Assembly (NCBI RefSeq): GCF_013030985.1 | Contig: NZ_WPYP01000009.1 | Coordinates: forward strand, 1 to 64,000 | Length of the DNA stretch: 64,000 bases | Source of the DNA: Ruegeria arenilitoris | GTDB taxonomy: Bacteria; Pseudomonadota; Alphaproteobacteria; Rhodobacterales; Rhodobacteraceae | Direction: 5' to 3' | Shown here: positions 26,089 to 34,883 of the stretch, piece by piece | How positions within the stretch are numbered: position 1 is the first letter of the stretch | Layout of the letters: each line of letters opens with the position of its first letter | Notes under the pieces: model-generated | Told to the model about the DNA's origin: nothing | Seen by the model: only the letters and a program-made list of their open reading frames with translations | The model's database searches: none | Translations under genes and position numbers: made by a program

Positions 26089-27140
26089 CAGCTCATTCCA
26101 TCCGGGATATTGATACGCCCCATGTTGCGGGCCTTGTTGAATTCCCGCAGTCGGGCGAAAACGTCAACGCCAAGCTGACGATACGCGTCCAGAAGATCGA
26201 CCAGTACCCAGTTTTCGCGGATCTTGCCGTTTTCCACCCGCCAGAAATCGAGGCTGCGCATGGTGATCCGCTTGCCCGAGGGCGCGATACCCATCCAGCC
26301 ATCATGGGTCACAGTCTGGATCATGTTAGGCCAGCCGGTCACGGCGGCATAGTCGCCATCCCCGAAAAAGTGATAGGTGATGTCGTCGATATATTGCCCG
26401 CGGTCCGGCATCCCGTTGAGGAACGGAATCTGGTGCCAGTTGCGAAACCCGGAAAACCCGCGCCCGGTACCGATACCCGCCGGGCCGTACCAGTTCATCC
26501 GAGGATGCCAGAACCGCTCGGGCTCCATCACCTCCGGCCCGCCCTGCGAGGGGTGCTTCTTCAGGTGTTCAAGCATGTCGATGATGTGCTGGCAGGCCGC
26601 CTGCCCTTTGGCCGCATCATAGGGGCCGGGCACAAAACCGTTCTGCGTGGCCGGTCCGGGCACATGCCATTCGCGGCCAAGGCTGGGGGCCATCGGCCAG
26701 GCATTCGCCTGCATCATCACCTCGGGGATGTCCCACAGGGCCTGCATCTCGACCACTTTGCCATCTTCGAAACGGTAGAATTCGTGGAACCGCATCGTCA
26801 CCTGATGGCCGGTCGGCGGGATATCCAGCCACGGCCCGGTGAAGGTGCCGGTATAGTAACCGCCACATCCGACCCAATCGGCCCCATGCTCATCCGGGCC
26901 AGCCATGACGATATAGTCGCGGCGTTCCAGATCGGGCCAGGCGGACAGCAGGTCTTTGTAGGCGGTATCGTAAAACGCGTCGCTGCCGGGGCTGTCGCCA
27001 AAGGGATGGCACAGCCTGAAAACAGCGTCAGGGGCGCTGACATCTGCCAGCGCCCTGCGCACACCGTCCTCGCTGAAGTCGTACATCGCCGTCCGAAGCG
27101 GTGCGATCAGCGATTTGTGATGTGTGTGTTTGTCACTCAT
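26088..27140 (-). CDS. SnoaL/NTF2-like protein, two domains
   Basis: A 350-residue protein made of two SnoaL-like domains. Each half ends in the same pattern: [21 protein letters not shown] (about 108-128, shown in part) and then [21 protein letters not shown] near 295, each followed by an acidic strand and a Gln-containing helix. The repeat shows an internal duplication. It is coupled to the HisD-like gene upstream (4-bp overlap) and the SDR downstream. No activity can be named; cofactor-free isomerase, hydratase, cyclase or lyase chemistry fits the fold. Confidence 0.8.
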   Translation of the reverse strand: MSDKHTHHKSLIAPLRTAMYDFSEDGVRRALADVSAPDAVFRLCHPFGDSPGSDAFYDTAYKDLLSAWPDLERRDYIVMAGPDEHGADWVGCGGYYTGTFTGPWLDIPPTGHQVTMRFHEFYRFEDGKVVEMQALWDIPEVMMQANAWPMAPSLGREWHVPGPATQNGFVPGPYDAAKGQAACQHIIDMLEHLKKHPSQGGPEVMEPERFWHPRMNWYGPAGIGTGRGFSGFRNWHQIPFLNGMPDRGQYIDDITYHFFGDGDYAAVTGWPNMIQTVTHDGWMGIAPSGKRITMRSLDFWRVENGKIRENWVLVDLLDAYRQLGVDVFARLREFNKARNMGRINIPDGMS

Positions 27141-28468
27141 TCAGCGGCGTCCCGATAGGGCGCAGGCTCGCCGTATGGTACGTTGATGCCGCCATAGCGA
27201 CGCACGCGGATGTTGCACTGCTCGGCATGGCCTACAAAGCCTTCGAGCATACACAGGCGCGAGCCATATTCGCCGATCAGAGTCGCCGCCTCATCGGTGA
27301 CTACCTTCTGATAGCTATGCGTCTTCAGGTACTTACCGACCCACAGACCACCGGTATAGCGGCCCGCTTTCTTGGTCGGCAGCGTGTGGTTGGTGCCGAT
27401 CACCTTGTCCCCGTTGGAAACATTGGTGCGCGGACCAAGGAACAGCGCGCCATAGCAGGTCATGTTCTCAAGGAACCAGTCGTCGCGGTCGGTCATGACC
27501 TGAACGTGTTCGGAGGCGATGTCGTCCGCGACCTGCAGCATTTCATCATAGGTGTCGCAGACGATCACTTCGCCATACTCATCCCACGACACTTTTGCAG
27601 TGCCAGCCGTCGGCAAAATGCCCAGAATACGGTCGACCTCCGACAGGGTCTCCTCGGCCAGTTTGCGCGAGTTGGTCAGCAGAACGCAGGGGCTGTTATA
27701 GCCATGCTCGGCCTGACCCAGCAGGTCGGTGGCGCACAACTCTGCGTCAGCTGCGGTTTCATCGGCGATGACCATGGTCTCGGTCGGGCCCGCAAACAGG
27801 TCGATACCCACGCGGCCGAACAGCTGACGCTTGGCTTCGGCCACAAAGGCGTTACCGGGGCCAACCAGCATATGAACGGGATCGATGGTTTCGGTCCCGA
27901 TCGCCATGGCGCCGATGGCCTGAATGCCGCCCATGACATAAATCTCATGCGCGCCGCCCAGATGCATGGCCGCAATCACCGCCGCGTTCGGCTTGCCGTT
28001 GAACGGAGGGGTGCAGGCGATGATGCGCGGAACACCGGCGACCGAGGCCGTTGCCACGGACATATGCGCCGAAGCCACCATCGGGAACTTGCCGCCGGGA
28101 ACATAACAACCCACGGACTGAACAGGGATGTTCTTGTGGCCCAGGATCACGCCCGGCAGGGTTTCAACCTCGATATCCAGCATCGAGTCGCGCTGTGCCT
28201 GTGCGAAATTGCGCACCTGTTCCTGCGCGAACTTGATGTCCGCCAGTTCACGCTCGGTCAGTTGGCCGATCAGATCGTCGATCTCTTCCTGCGACAGCCG
28301 GAAAGAGGCGGGCGAATAGTTGTCGAACTTCTCGCTCAGGTCACGCACGGCGGCATCGCCACGGGTTTCGATGTCTTTCAGCGTGGCTTCCACCACGGCG
28401 CGGGTCTTGGCGTCGTCCTCGGCCCGGTCGGCGTCAGACTTACCGCGTTTCAGATACTCGATTGTCAT
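27137..28468 (-). CDS. Histidinol dehydrogenase-like enzyme (HpsN type)
   Basis: A 443-residue NAD-dependent alcohol-to-acid dehydrogenase of the HisD superfamily. The zinc ligands are conserved (Gln252, His255 in GQAEHG; Asp354; His414 in GFVGHAEQ) and so is the catalytic pair Glu320-His321 in ASEHVQV. It is not in a his operon. Homologues such as HpsN oxidise sulfopropanediol to sulfolactate by two NAD-linked steps. With a CUT1 importer and an SDR as neighbours it likely turns a primary or secondary alcohol of the imported compound into an acid. The substrate is inference. Confidence 0.9.
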   Translation of the reverse strand: MTIEYLKRGKSDADRAEDDAKTRAVVEATLKDIETRGDAAVRDLSEKFDNYSPASFRLSQEEIDDLIGQLTERELADIKFAQEQVRNFAQAQRDSMLDIEVETLPGVILGHKNIPVQSVGCYVPGGKFPMVASAHMSVATASVAGVPRIIACTPPFNGKPNAAVIAAMHLGGAHEIYVMGGIQAIGAMAIGTETIDPVHMLVGPGNAFVAEAKRQLFGRVGIDLFAGPTETMVIADETAADAELCATDLLGQAEHGYNSPCVLLTNSRKLAEETLSEVDRILGILPTAGTAKVSWDEYGEVIVCDTYDEMLQVADDIASEHVQVMTDRDDWFLENMTCYGALFLGPRTNVSNGDKVIGTNHTLPTKKAGRYTGGLWVGKYLKTHSYQKVVTDEAATLIGEYGSRLCMLEGFVGHAEQCNIRVRRYGGINVPYGEPAPYRDAAE

Positions 28469-28479
28469 GTTTCCAATCC

Positions 28480-29010
28480 TCAGTTTTCGGGCCGGGGCGG
28501 CGTTTTTTCCCCCCGGTCAAATGCTTCCCAGCCTTCTCCCTGGAACAGATCGACACCCAGCTGCGCCGCGACATGGGCGAAATCGACATTCACCCAGTTG
28601 TCGACGATCTTGCCATCGACCACTTTCCAGAAATCCATATAACGGATCTCGACCCGTTTGCCGGTGGGTGCGATACCCAGAAACTCACCCGAATGCGTGG
28701 CTTCCTGACGACCAAACGCCGCCGCCCATTCCCCCATGTAAAGGCGCGCCTCGTCGATGCAGGTCTTGTCCGAGAACGCGGCCTGAAACGGGCGCTGCCA
28801 GTTGTCTTGAAATTCTTCCAGACCGGTCTTGGTGCCGCAGCCCTGATTGCCCATCCAGCGAAAACCCTGGGCAAAAAACTCACCAATATCGTCGATGCGG
28901 TGGTCGTTCAGACCGTCCACCATGGTTTCAATAACACGGCGTGTCTCATCCGTTTTGCTGAGATCCGTGTCGCGGGTCAGAACCGCTTGTTCGGGGCGAG
29001 AACCTTTCAT
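28480..29010 (-). CDS. SnoaL-like protein, one domain
   Basis: A 176-residue single-domain SnoaL/ester-cyclase-like protein. The C-terminal pattern [20 protein letters not shown] (20 of the residues near 112-131) is almost the same as that of the two-domain neighbours, so all come from one ancestral domain. It sits between the ABC importer genes and the HisD-like gene, 11 bp upstream of the latter. Function unknown beyond fold. Confidence 0.82.
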   Translation of the reverse strand: MKGSRPEQAVLTRDTDLSKTDETRRVIETMVDGLNDHRIDDIGEFFAQGFRWMGNQGCGTKTGLEEFQDNWQRPFQAAFSDKTCIDEARLYMGEWAAAFGRQEATHSGEFLGIAPTGKRVEIRYMDFWKVVDGKIVDNWVNVDFAHVAAQLGVDLFQGEGWEAFDRGEKTPPRPEN

Positions 29011-29044
29011 GTGTCATGTCCTTTCAGGTTTTACAGGGAAGAGA

Positions 29045-29063
29045 TTGGGGGAAAGGCCCCCAA
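29045..29063 (-). other. Hairpin between importer and enzyme genes
   Basis: TTGGGGG (29045-29051) pairs with CCCCCAA (29057-29063) with a 5-base loop. It lies in the 128-bp gap after the last permease gene and before the SnoaL-like gene. Without a U-tract it may only partly end transcription, letting importer and enzyme genes be expressed at different levels. Confidence 0.45.
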
Positions 29064-29138
29064 AGCTCAGAAAATCCCTGGGCATCCTGTTCAGCGCCGG
29101 GTGGCGCGACATGGCGTTATGGCGGGCATGGTTGCTCA

Positions 29139-30293
29139 TCAGCCTTTCACCGCGCCTGCGGTCAGACCGCTGACAATCTGGCGCTGGAAGATCAGAACAA
29201 GGAAGATCAGCGGCGCAGTGATCGACACGGCGGCAGCCACGGCAACAACCTGATCGGTCGTGGTGGTTTCGCGGTTGAACATACCGACGATGGCCGGAAC
29301 CATGGTCTGGTTCTGCGCGTCCAGCAGCAATGAGGTCACGAGGATGTCGTTGTAGGCCAGCAGGAAGCTGAACAGCCCGGTGGTGATCACCCCCGGCCAC
29401 ATCACCGGCATAATCACGCGGCGGAAGGCCTGAAAATGGTTGCACCCGTCCACACGTGCGGCCTCGTCCAATTCCGCCGGAATGTTCTGGAAAAATGAAC
29501 GCAGCATCCAGATCGTGAACGGCTGGTTGATCGCTACAAGCACCGCGATCACCGCAAACGGCTTACCATACAACGTCGGCGCGTTTTCACCCAGAATCGG
29601 CGCCAGCCATTCCGACGAGCTGATGAAAACCGGCAGATAGCTGGCGACTAACGCCGAGGGCGGCAAAGCCCGAAAGACCAAAGCAACGATCAGAAGCCAG
29701 AAGGCCAGGTTTGATCCTGATCGTGCCAGCCCGTATCCCGCCAGCGTCCCAACCGACAGCGACAAGACAACGACCCCTGTGGTTACGATCAGCGAGTTTT
29801 TGAAGTTGTTCGAGAAACCTCGGTCGATCCAGACAGTTTGGTAGTGTTCGGTCGTCAGGCCCAGAATGTCGCGCCCCAACGGTCCGAAGAGGGGGTTCAA
29901 TACGCTCAGAATAGCAGGCAGGATTACGAAAAATACCACTAGAAAGCCGACGGCGGCAGCGAGAATACCGATCACCCAGCCAAGCCATTCCTGACCTTCC
30001 TTTGAATAGGCTTTGATCATTACGGGCATTTTCTTGGACACCAGAGCAATGGTTCCCCAGATCACGGCAATACCTAGGATAATATCAAGCAGCGACAGCC
30101 CGTTGCCGTTGGACAGAGTAGTTGGTCCGAAAATCACGTTCAGGGCGTTACTGTCGAAGGCATCAACCGGGGATTTGAAGCTCATCACTGTGATCCAGAA
30201 GATCGGGAAGATGGCAACAAGGCACCAGAAAGCCAGAAAGATGTTCGAGGTCAGCCGCAGGCTGAGCGGTTGGCGAAGTGCACGCGAGGACAT
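29139..30293 (-). CDS. CUT1 ABC transporter permease (MalG-like) with extra segment
   Basis: Second membrane subunit of the island's importer. The EAA loop ELDEAARVDGCNHFQAFRRV binds the ATPase. At 384 residues it is about 100 longer than usual MalG-type permeases. The extra part lies between the first helix (18-38) and the conserved NNFKNSLIVT region: residues 55-145 hold two added hydrophobic segments (about 67-85 and 104-126). This insertion is odd and could change the membrane topology. It directly abuts the MalF-like gene upstream. Confidence 0.88.
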   Translation of the reverse strand: MSSRALRQPLSLRLTSNIFLAFWCLVAIFPIFWITVMSFKSPVDAFDSNALNVIFGPTTLSNGNGLSLLDIILGIAVIWGTIALVSKKMPVMIKAYSKEGQEWLGWVIGILAAAVGFLVVFFVILPAILSVLNPLFGPLGRDILGLTTEHYQTVWIDRGFSNNFKNSLIVTTGVVVLSLSVGTLAGYGLARSGSNLAFWLLIVALVFRALPPSALVASYLPVFISSSEWLAPILGENAPTLYGKPFAVIAVLVAINQPFTIWMLRSFFQNIPAELDEAARVDGCNHFQAFRRVIMPVMWPGVITTGLFSFLLAYNDILVTSLLLDAQNQTMVPAIVGMFNRETTTTDQVVAVAAAVSITAPLIFLVLIFQRQIVSGLTAGAVKG

Positions 30294-31316
30294 TCAGTGA
30301 CCTCCTTTGTGATCGCGCCATGTCCGGCGCAGCGGGAAGATAAGCAGGATGGCAATACCGATCATGGTCAGCATGGCGCTGGCCGAAGCCCGGCTGATCG
30401 AGCGGTTGCCCGCCTGATCCGGCACAAGGAAGTCATAAGTCAGCCATTGCAGTGAGATGACATAGCCCTGGCTGGCGAAACCGACGATCTCTTCGAACAC
30501 CCGGTAGCTGTCCATCAGGTGGATCATCGACACGAAAATGATCAGCGGCATCAGGTGAGGGATCACGATGTATTTCATCCGCTGCCAACGGGTCGCGCCG
30601 TCGATCACGGCACTTTCCAGACTGTCCTGATTGACGGTCTGCAGACCGGCATAGAACACAATGGCAGCAAAGGGTGCCACGTGCCACACGCGGTAGAGCA
30701 TCATCAGGATCTCAATGGTCCAGGCTTGCGCAAACAGAGCGATATCGCGGTTCAGCCACCATTCCAGCAGCGCGGTCAGGATACCATCACCGCGAAATAG
30801 CCAGTTGACCGACAGCACACCGATCACCGGGGTGATGATAAAGGGCAGCAAAGAGATGAAGATCACCGGTCCGCGTATCGCCTGAGCGGCGTTGTTGATC
30901 ATGACCGCAATGCCCAGCCCGCAGACAATGACCAAGGGCAAGGTGATCAGGGTGAAAGTCAGGGTGAACCGCAATGCCTTCCAGAAATCAATCGTTGTCA
31001 ACGCGCTTATGCTGCCATCTGTGATCGCGCGCCAGGCCCGTTCGGGTTCCAGCACGTTGCGATAGCTTTGCAGCCCGACATATTGCGTCTGGGTGATGAC
31101 CTCGCCGTGTTCATCCAAGACGGGCTGAGACTTTTCTTCGGTCACACAGGTCTGGGTCAGGAAACCGGGGGTGCAGGTTTCCACCTCGACCGTCTCATAG
31201 ATCGGCTGGGTGATGTAAAAGCTCTGCTTGAACACGCTGACCAGCGGGAAAGCGATGAAGAGAAGCATCATAAAGACAGAGGGGCCAACAAAGGCGGCAA
31301 ATGTCCGGAAATTCAT
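30294..31316 (-). CDS. CUT1 ABC transporter permease (MalF-like)
   Basis: First membrane subunit of the importer, 340 residues with about six helices. The EAA loop is ESAVIDGATRWQRMKYIVIP. A periplasmic segment after helix 1 carries Cys48 and Cys57 (CTPGFLTQTC), which could form a disulfide and is not usual in this family. Its stop is next to the start of the MalG-like gene. A strong hairpin (31359-31378) lies between it and the binding-protein gene upstream. Confidence 0.92.
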   Translation of the reverse strand: MNFRTFAAFVGPSVFMMLLFIAFPLVSVFKQSFYITQPIYETVEVETCTPGFLTQTCVTEEKSQPVLDEHGEVITQTQYVGLQSYRNVLEPERAWRAITDGSISALTTIDFWKALRFTLTFTLITLPLVIVCGLGIAVMINNAAQAIRGPVIFISLLPFIITPVIGVLSVNWLFRGDGILTALLEWWLNRDIALFAQAWTIEILMMLYRVWHVAPFAAIVFYAGLQTVNQDSLESAVIDGATRWQRMKYIVIPHLMPLIIFVSMIHLMDSYRVFEEIVGFASQGYVISLQWLTYDFLVPDQAGNRSISRASASAMLTMIGIAILLIFPLRRTWRDHKGGH

Positions 31317-31358
31317 GGCTCTGCCTTTCTCATGGTTCTCGAGGGATCAGGAGGGGAT

Positions 31359-31378
31359 GGGAGGGCCGGAGCCCTCCC
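31359..31378 (-). other. Hairpin after the binding-protein gene
   Basis: GGGAGGGC (31359-31366) and GCCCTCCC (31371-31378) form a perfect 8-bp stem with a CGGA tetraloop. It follows the solute-binding-protein stop and precedes the permeases. Such hairpins protect the upstream mRNA and give binding protein in excess of permease, as between malE and malF. Confidence 0.6.
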
Positions 31379-31388
31379 CCCGGGAGGA

Positions 31389-32600
31389 TCAGTTGTTGAC
31401 CAGACCTGCTTCTTTCGCAGCAGTCAGATAAGCGGCTTCGATGTCGGCCAGAGTGGTTGATGCGTCTTTTGCACCAGTCAGATAGTCGGCCAGACCGTTG
31501 CCCAGCGCGCTGTGCAGAACGCCCATCGGGGCCGACGCAGGGTACGCCTTGGCACCGTTTTCTGCCGACGCTGCGGCACCGGCTGCCAGATCACCCGGCG
31601 TGTAGGCGGGGCTCAGCCAGACTGCGACGTCGTTGTTGGCGCTGACCATGTCACCGTCGATGCCTTCCAGAACCAGACGGAATGCGGCATCCGCTTCTTC
31701 GTCGCTCATGTTCGCAGCCAGAACGACACCATCCCACCAGATAGTGGTCGATGGCGCAGCCGCACCCATCGGCGCCGATGCCATGGTCACCTTGCCGACA
31801 ACCTGGCTTTCGGCTTCGTCGTTCATCGCTGCGGCACGGCTGGCCCACAGGTTCGCCATGGCGATCTTGCCCTGCTGGAACTGCTGCTGAACATAGGTCG
31901 AGTCGGATACCAGATATTCAGGGTCCATGAACTCGGTCATCGCTTTCATGGTCTCAAGCGCTTTGACGCCCTGTTCGTTGTTGATCGAGGGCATGTTGCC
32001 TTCGCCAAAGAACTGACCGCCTTCGCCCATGTACATGTTGACGAATTCCTGAGCCAGGTTCCAACCGGTCTTGAAGGTGCCGCCGATCGGATACTCCATG
32101 ACGCCAGCTTCCTTGATCTTGGCAGCGGCGGCCAGAACGTCGTCATAGGTCTTGGGCTCTTCAATGCCCAGATCGGCCAGAACGTCGTTGCGGTACATCA
32201 GGTGCTGCGCGTTCACCATCATGGCAATCGCCATGACCTTGCCGTCGACCTTGATCAGCTGGTTCGGCAGCAGGTCCTGACCATATTTTTCAACCAGATC
32301 ATCCAGCGGACGCAGCGAGCCTGCGTTCAGCAGCGGAATCATCGTCTCGTTGGCGACGCCACCAATCTGATACAGCGAGGGGTTTGCAGCAAACGCCTCG
32401 GGCTGCTTCTCGCGGAACTCCTGGTCCAGCGAGGCGCTGAAGTTGCCGCATTCGGCCATCGCATCGGTGACGGCCTTCCAGGCCTCGAAGCCAGCCGAGA
32501 GCGATTTCAGCGGCACTTCGTTTTCATACGCACATTCGGCCCATACGCCGGTTGCTGCGAGGGACATGGCGCCTGCCATGAAGAGTGATTTGAGTTTCAT
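31389..32600 (-). CDS. ABC transporter substrate-binding protein (family 1, sugar type)
   Basis: Periplasmic receptor of the importer, 403 residues. Residues 1-21 are a signal peptide (MKLKSLFMAG...GVWA) and the mature protein begins ECAYENE. It has the layout of family-1 extracellular solute-binding proteins, with many Trp and acidic residues in the binding cleft (for example IWWDGVV near 275). Cys23 and Cys51 may form a disulfide. The gene follows the ATPase gene, with GGGAGAA as ribosome-binding site. CUT1 receptors bind oligosaccharides, polyols or glycerol-phosphates; the ligand here is unknown. Confidence 0.92.
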   Translation of the reverse strand: MKLKSLFMAGAMSLAATGVWAECAYENEVPLKSLSAGFEAWKAVTDAMAECGNFSASLDQEFREKQPEAFAANPSLYQIGGVANETMIPLLNAGSLRPLDDLVEKYGQDLLPNQLIKVDGKVMAIAMMVNAQHLMYRNDVLADLGIEEPKTYDDVLAAAAKIKEAGVMEYPIGGTFKTGWNLAQEFVNMYMGEGGQFFGEGNMPSINNEQGVKALETMKAMTEFMDPEYLVSDSTYVQQQFQQGKIAMANLWASRAAAMNDEAESQVVGKVTMASAPMGAAAPSTTIWWDGVVLAANMSDEEADAAFRLVLEGIDGDMVSANNDVAVWLSPAYTPGDLAAGAAASAENGAKAYPASAPMGVLHSALGNGLADYLTGAKDASTTLADIEAAYLTAAKEAGLVNN

Positions 32601-32620
32601 GCGTTTCTCCCTGTCAGGAT

Positions 32621-32645
32621 CGGTCCGTCGTCGACGTCCGGACCG
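32621..32645 (-). other. Hairpin between ATPase and binding-protein genes
   Basis: CGGTCCG (32621-32627) pairs with CGGACCG (32639-32645), loop of 11 bases, in the 48-bp gap upstream of the binding-protein start. It could be an RNA processing site that separates the highly needed binding-protein message. Confidence 0.4.
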
Positions 32646-32648
32646 CTG

Positions 32649-33722
32649 TTATGCCCGAATGGGCTGTTTGTGGGATTGCTCCCCGATCCGCGCACCGCTT
32701 TCAGCTTCAAAGAGGTGACAGATATCCGTTGGCACCGCGAACGACACCATCTCGCCGATCTCGGCGCGGAAGGCTTTGTCGGCCTTGACCGATACCAGCG
32801 CGCCACCGACCCGGACCGAGATCATGGTGGCATCGCCCAACAGCTCCAGCGTATAGATCGGCGCGGTGATCTGGCCCTGCCCTTCGGCAAGGCTGGCGTC
32901 TTCAGCGCGGAAGCCCAGCGTCATCGGGCCGTCCGGTGCATCGACCGGAATCTCAACATGTTCAGCGCGGAACACGCCGCCCGACACCTGACCGTCCATC
33001 AGGTTCATCGCCGGTGAGCCGATGAAGCTGGCGACAAACGTATTCGCAGGACGGTCATAAATCTCGGTCGGGCTGCCTACCTGCTGCACCACACCTTTTT
33101 TCATGACCACAACACGATCGGCCAGGGTCATGGCCTCGATCTGATCGTGGGTCACATAGATGGTGGTTACCGCCAGTTCGTGGCTGAGGTTCTTGATCTG
33201 CGCCCGGGTCGAAACCCGCAGTTTGGCGTCGAGGTTCGACAGCGGCTCGTCCATCAGGAACACGTTGGGTTCGCGGACGATGGCACGGGCCAGCGCCACA
33301 CGCTGCCGCTGACCACCGGACAGTTCGGCAGGCTTGCGGTGCAGGAATTCGTCCAGCTCGACCATCGCGCTGGCACGGCGCACCTTTTCGTCATGGCTTG
33401 CCGGGTCGATGCCGCGCACTTTCAGCGGAAAGCGGATGTTCTCATAGACGTTCATGTTGGGATAGAGCGCATAGCTCTGGAACACCATCGCCACGTCGCG
33501 GTCCTTGGGCTCCAGATCGTTGACCACTTTGCCGTCGACCAGAATTTCGCCTTCGGTCACATCCTCAAGACCGGCTATCATCCGCATCGTGGTGGTCTTG
33601 CCGCAGCCTGACGGGCCCAGTAGCACCAGAAACTCGCGATCCGCGATGGTCAGGTCGAAATTGTGAACCCCGACAAAGCTGCCCCAGCGTTTGCCGACGT
33701 TGCGCAGTTGAATTTCCGCCAT
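32649..33722 (-). CDS. CUT1 ABC transporter ATP-binding protein (UgpC/MsmK type)
   Basis: The 357-residue ATPase that drives the importer. Walker A is GPSGCGKTTT, the signature LSGGQRQR and Walker B VFLMDEP; the C-terminal part (FRAEDAS..., LELLGDATMISV) is the regulatory TOBE/OB region of MalK-type ATPases. ATG 33722 with AGGGGG upstream is chosen; an upstream in-frame start at 33761 lies inside the proximal operator and before a Shine-Dalgarno-free stretch. It is the first gene of the 14.7-kb minus-strand run and is preceded by the promoter and operators at 33745-33819. Confidence 0.94.
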   Translation of the reverse strand: MAEIQLRNVGKRWGSFVGVHNFDLTIADREFLVLLGPSGCGKTTTMRMIAGLEDVTEGEILVDGKVVNDLEPKDRDVAMVFQSYALYPNMNVYENIRFPLKVRGIDPASHDEKVRRASAMVELDEFLHRKPAELSGGQRQRVALARAIVREPNVFLMDEPLSNLDAKLRVSTRAQIKNLSHELAVTTIYVTHDQIEAMTLADRVVVMKKGVVQQVGSPTEIYDRPANTFVASFIGSPAMNLMDGQVSGGVFRAEHVEIPVDAPDGPMTLGFRAEDASLAEGQGQITAPIYTLELLGDATMISVRVGGALVSVKADKAFRAEIGEMVSFAVPTDICHLFEAESGARIGEQSHKQPIRA

Positions 33723-33744
33723 GGTGCCCCCTGCAAGGATTCGC

Positions 33745-33762
33745 TTTGCATACGTTTGCAAA
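33745..33762. promoter_or_regulatory. LacI-type operator O2 (one mismatch)
   Basis: TTTGCATACGTTTGCAAA is an 18-bp palindrome with a central CG and one mismatched pair. It begins one base past the predicted minus-strand -10 box (33763-33768), so it covers the transcript start of the importer operon. It shares the TTTGCATACG half-site with the perfect palindrome 54 bp away. Confidence 0.8.
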
Positions 33763-33792
33763 ACTGTATTCTCCAGTAATCATTTCTGGCAA
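33763..33792 (-). promoter_or_regulatory. Predicted promoter of the importer operon
   Basis: On the minus strand, TTGCCA (33792-33787) and TACAGT (33768-33763) are 18 bp apart. The promoter lies exactly between the two palindromes, so bound repressor at the downstream site would block initiation and a loop between both sites would strengthen this. Promoter boxes were picked by eye. Confidence 0.6.
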
Positions 33793-33795
33793 GAC

Positions 33796-33819
33796 TTTTT
33801 TGCATACGTATGCAAAAAA
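33796..33819. promoter_or_regulatory. LacI-type operator O1 (perfect 24-bp palindrome)
   Basis: The core TTTGCATACGTATGCAAA is perfectly symmetric about a central CG, and the symmetry extends through three more T/A pairs on each side to 24 bp. This is the classic form of a LacI-family operator. It lies between the divergent ATPase (starting 33722) and SnoaL-like gene (starting 33882), so it can control both. The LacI protein encoded at 24281-25324 is the obvious candidate. Confidence 0.88.
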
Positions 33820-33881
33820 CCTTTAACTTGCGATTCTCAATCGCTTAAATCCAAAGCAAGCCATCAACGAAACGGTGCAAC

Positions 33882-34883
33882 GTGAGCTTTCAGGAAGAAA
33901 AAACACTCGTCTCCTCGTTCTACGAGGCCCTCGATTCATCCAGCGAAACGAATCTGCCTGACATGTTTGGGCAATTCTGTGCTGACGATTTGCTGTGGCG
34001 CGGCTTTCATCCGTTCGACGAAATCACCGGTGCAGAATCGGTGGCGCGAGCATTCTGGCAGCCGTTGAAATCCAGCCTGAAACGGATGCAACGCCGCCAG
34101 GATGTCTTTTTCGCGGGCACCAACTCTCTGGAAACGGGTGCGGATGTCTGGGTGGTTTCGATGGGTCATCTGATGGGCCTGTTCGACGCGCCATGGCTGG
34201 GGATTCGCCCAACCGGCAAGATGGCTTTTCTGCGCTATTGCGAGTTTCACCGGGTCGCGGACGGCAAGATTGCCGAGACCGCGATGTATTTCGACATCCC
34301 CCATCTGATGGTGCAGGCGGGGCAAAACCCGTTTCCGCCGCAAACTGCGGCCCATCTGATCCAACCCGGTCCCTTGACCCATGACGGTCTGCTGCATGAT
34401 GATCAGCCCGAGGAAGAAGGCCGCAAGACGCTGGCGGCGATCAACGCCATGATCTCGGACCTTGGACAGTGGAACAGCGGCCTGTCGCTTGAGGACGAAC
34501 TGGCCCGCACATGGCATGACGACATGATCTGGTGGGGGCCCGAAGGCATCGGCGCCACCTACACGATCGAACGCTATGCCAAGCAGCATTCCGGCCCGTT
34601 TCGTGCGTCATTCACCGAGCGCTCCAAGACCAAACATATCTGCCGTCTGGCCGAGGGGCACTATGGCGGCTTTTTCGGCTGGCCCAATTTCACTGCTGTT
34701 CCGACAGGTGGCTTCATGGGCATGCCCGCCACCGGCAAGCCCGGCGAATTCCGGGTGATCGACATCTACCGCCGGGCGGGGGACAAACTGGCCGAGAACT
34801 GGATTTTCATCGACCTTCTGCATTTTTGGAAACAACAGGGTGTCGATATTCTGGCCCGCACGACAGGGATTGAAACGCCATGA
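33882..34883 (+). CDS. SnoaL/NTF2-like protein, two domains
   Basis: A 333-residue two-domain SnoaL-like protein, first gene of the divergent plus-strand unit. Both halves carry the island's shared pattern: RPTGKMAFLRYCEFHRVADG (near 110) and PATGKPGEFRVIDIYRRAGD (near 283), each followed by a Gln-Gly motif. It starts at GTG 33882 with no clear Shine-Dalgarno sequence. Its stop overlaps the amidohydrolase start (ATGA). Function unknown; cofactor-free isomerase, hydrolase or lyase chemistry fits the fold. Confidence 0.8.
   Translation: MSFQEEKTLVSSFYEALDSSSETNLPDMFGQFCADDLLWRGFHPFDEITGAESVARAFWQPLKSSLKRMQRRQDVFFAGTNSLETGADVWVVSMGHLMGLFDAPWLGIRPTGKMAFLRYCEFHRVADGKIAETAMYFDIPHLMVQAGQNPFPPQTAAHLIQPGPLTHDGLLHDDQPEEEGRKTLAAINAMISDLGQWNSGLSLEDELARTWHDDMIWWGPEGIGATYTIERYAKQHSGPFRASFTERSKTKHICRLAEGHYGGFFGWPNFTAVPTGGFMGMPATGKPGEFRVIDIYRRAGDKLAENWIFIDLLHFWKQQGVDILARTTGIETP

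Noticed and set aside
27137-28468. hisD of histidine biosynthesis
   Set aside because: No other his gene is near, the neighbours are catabolic, and the protein looks closer to HpsN-type dehydrogenases.
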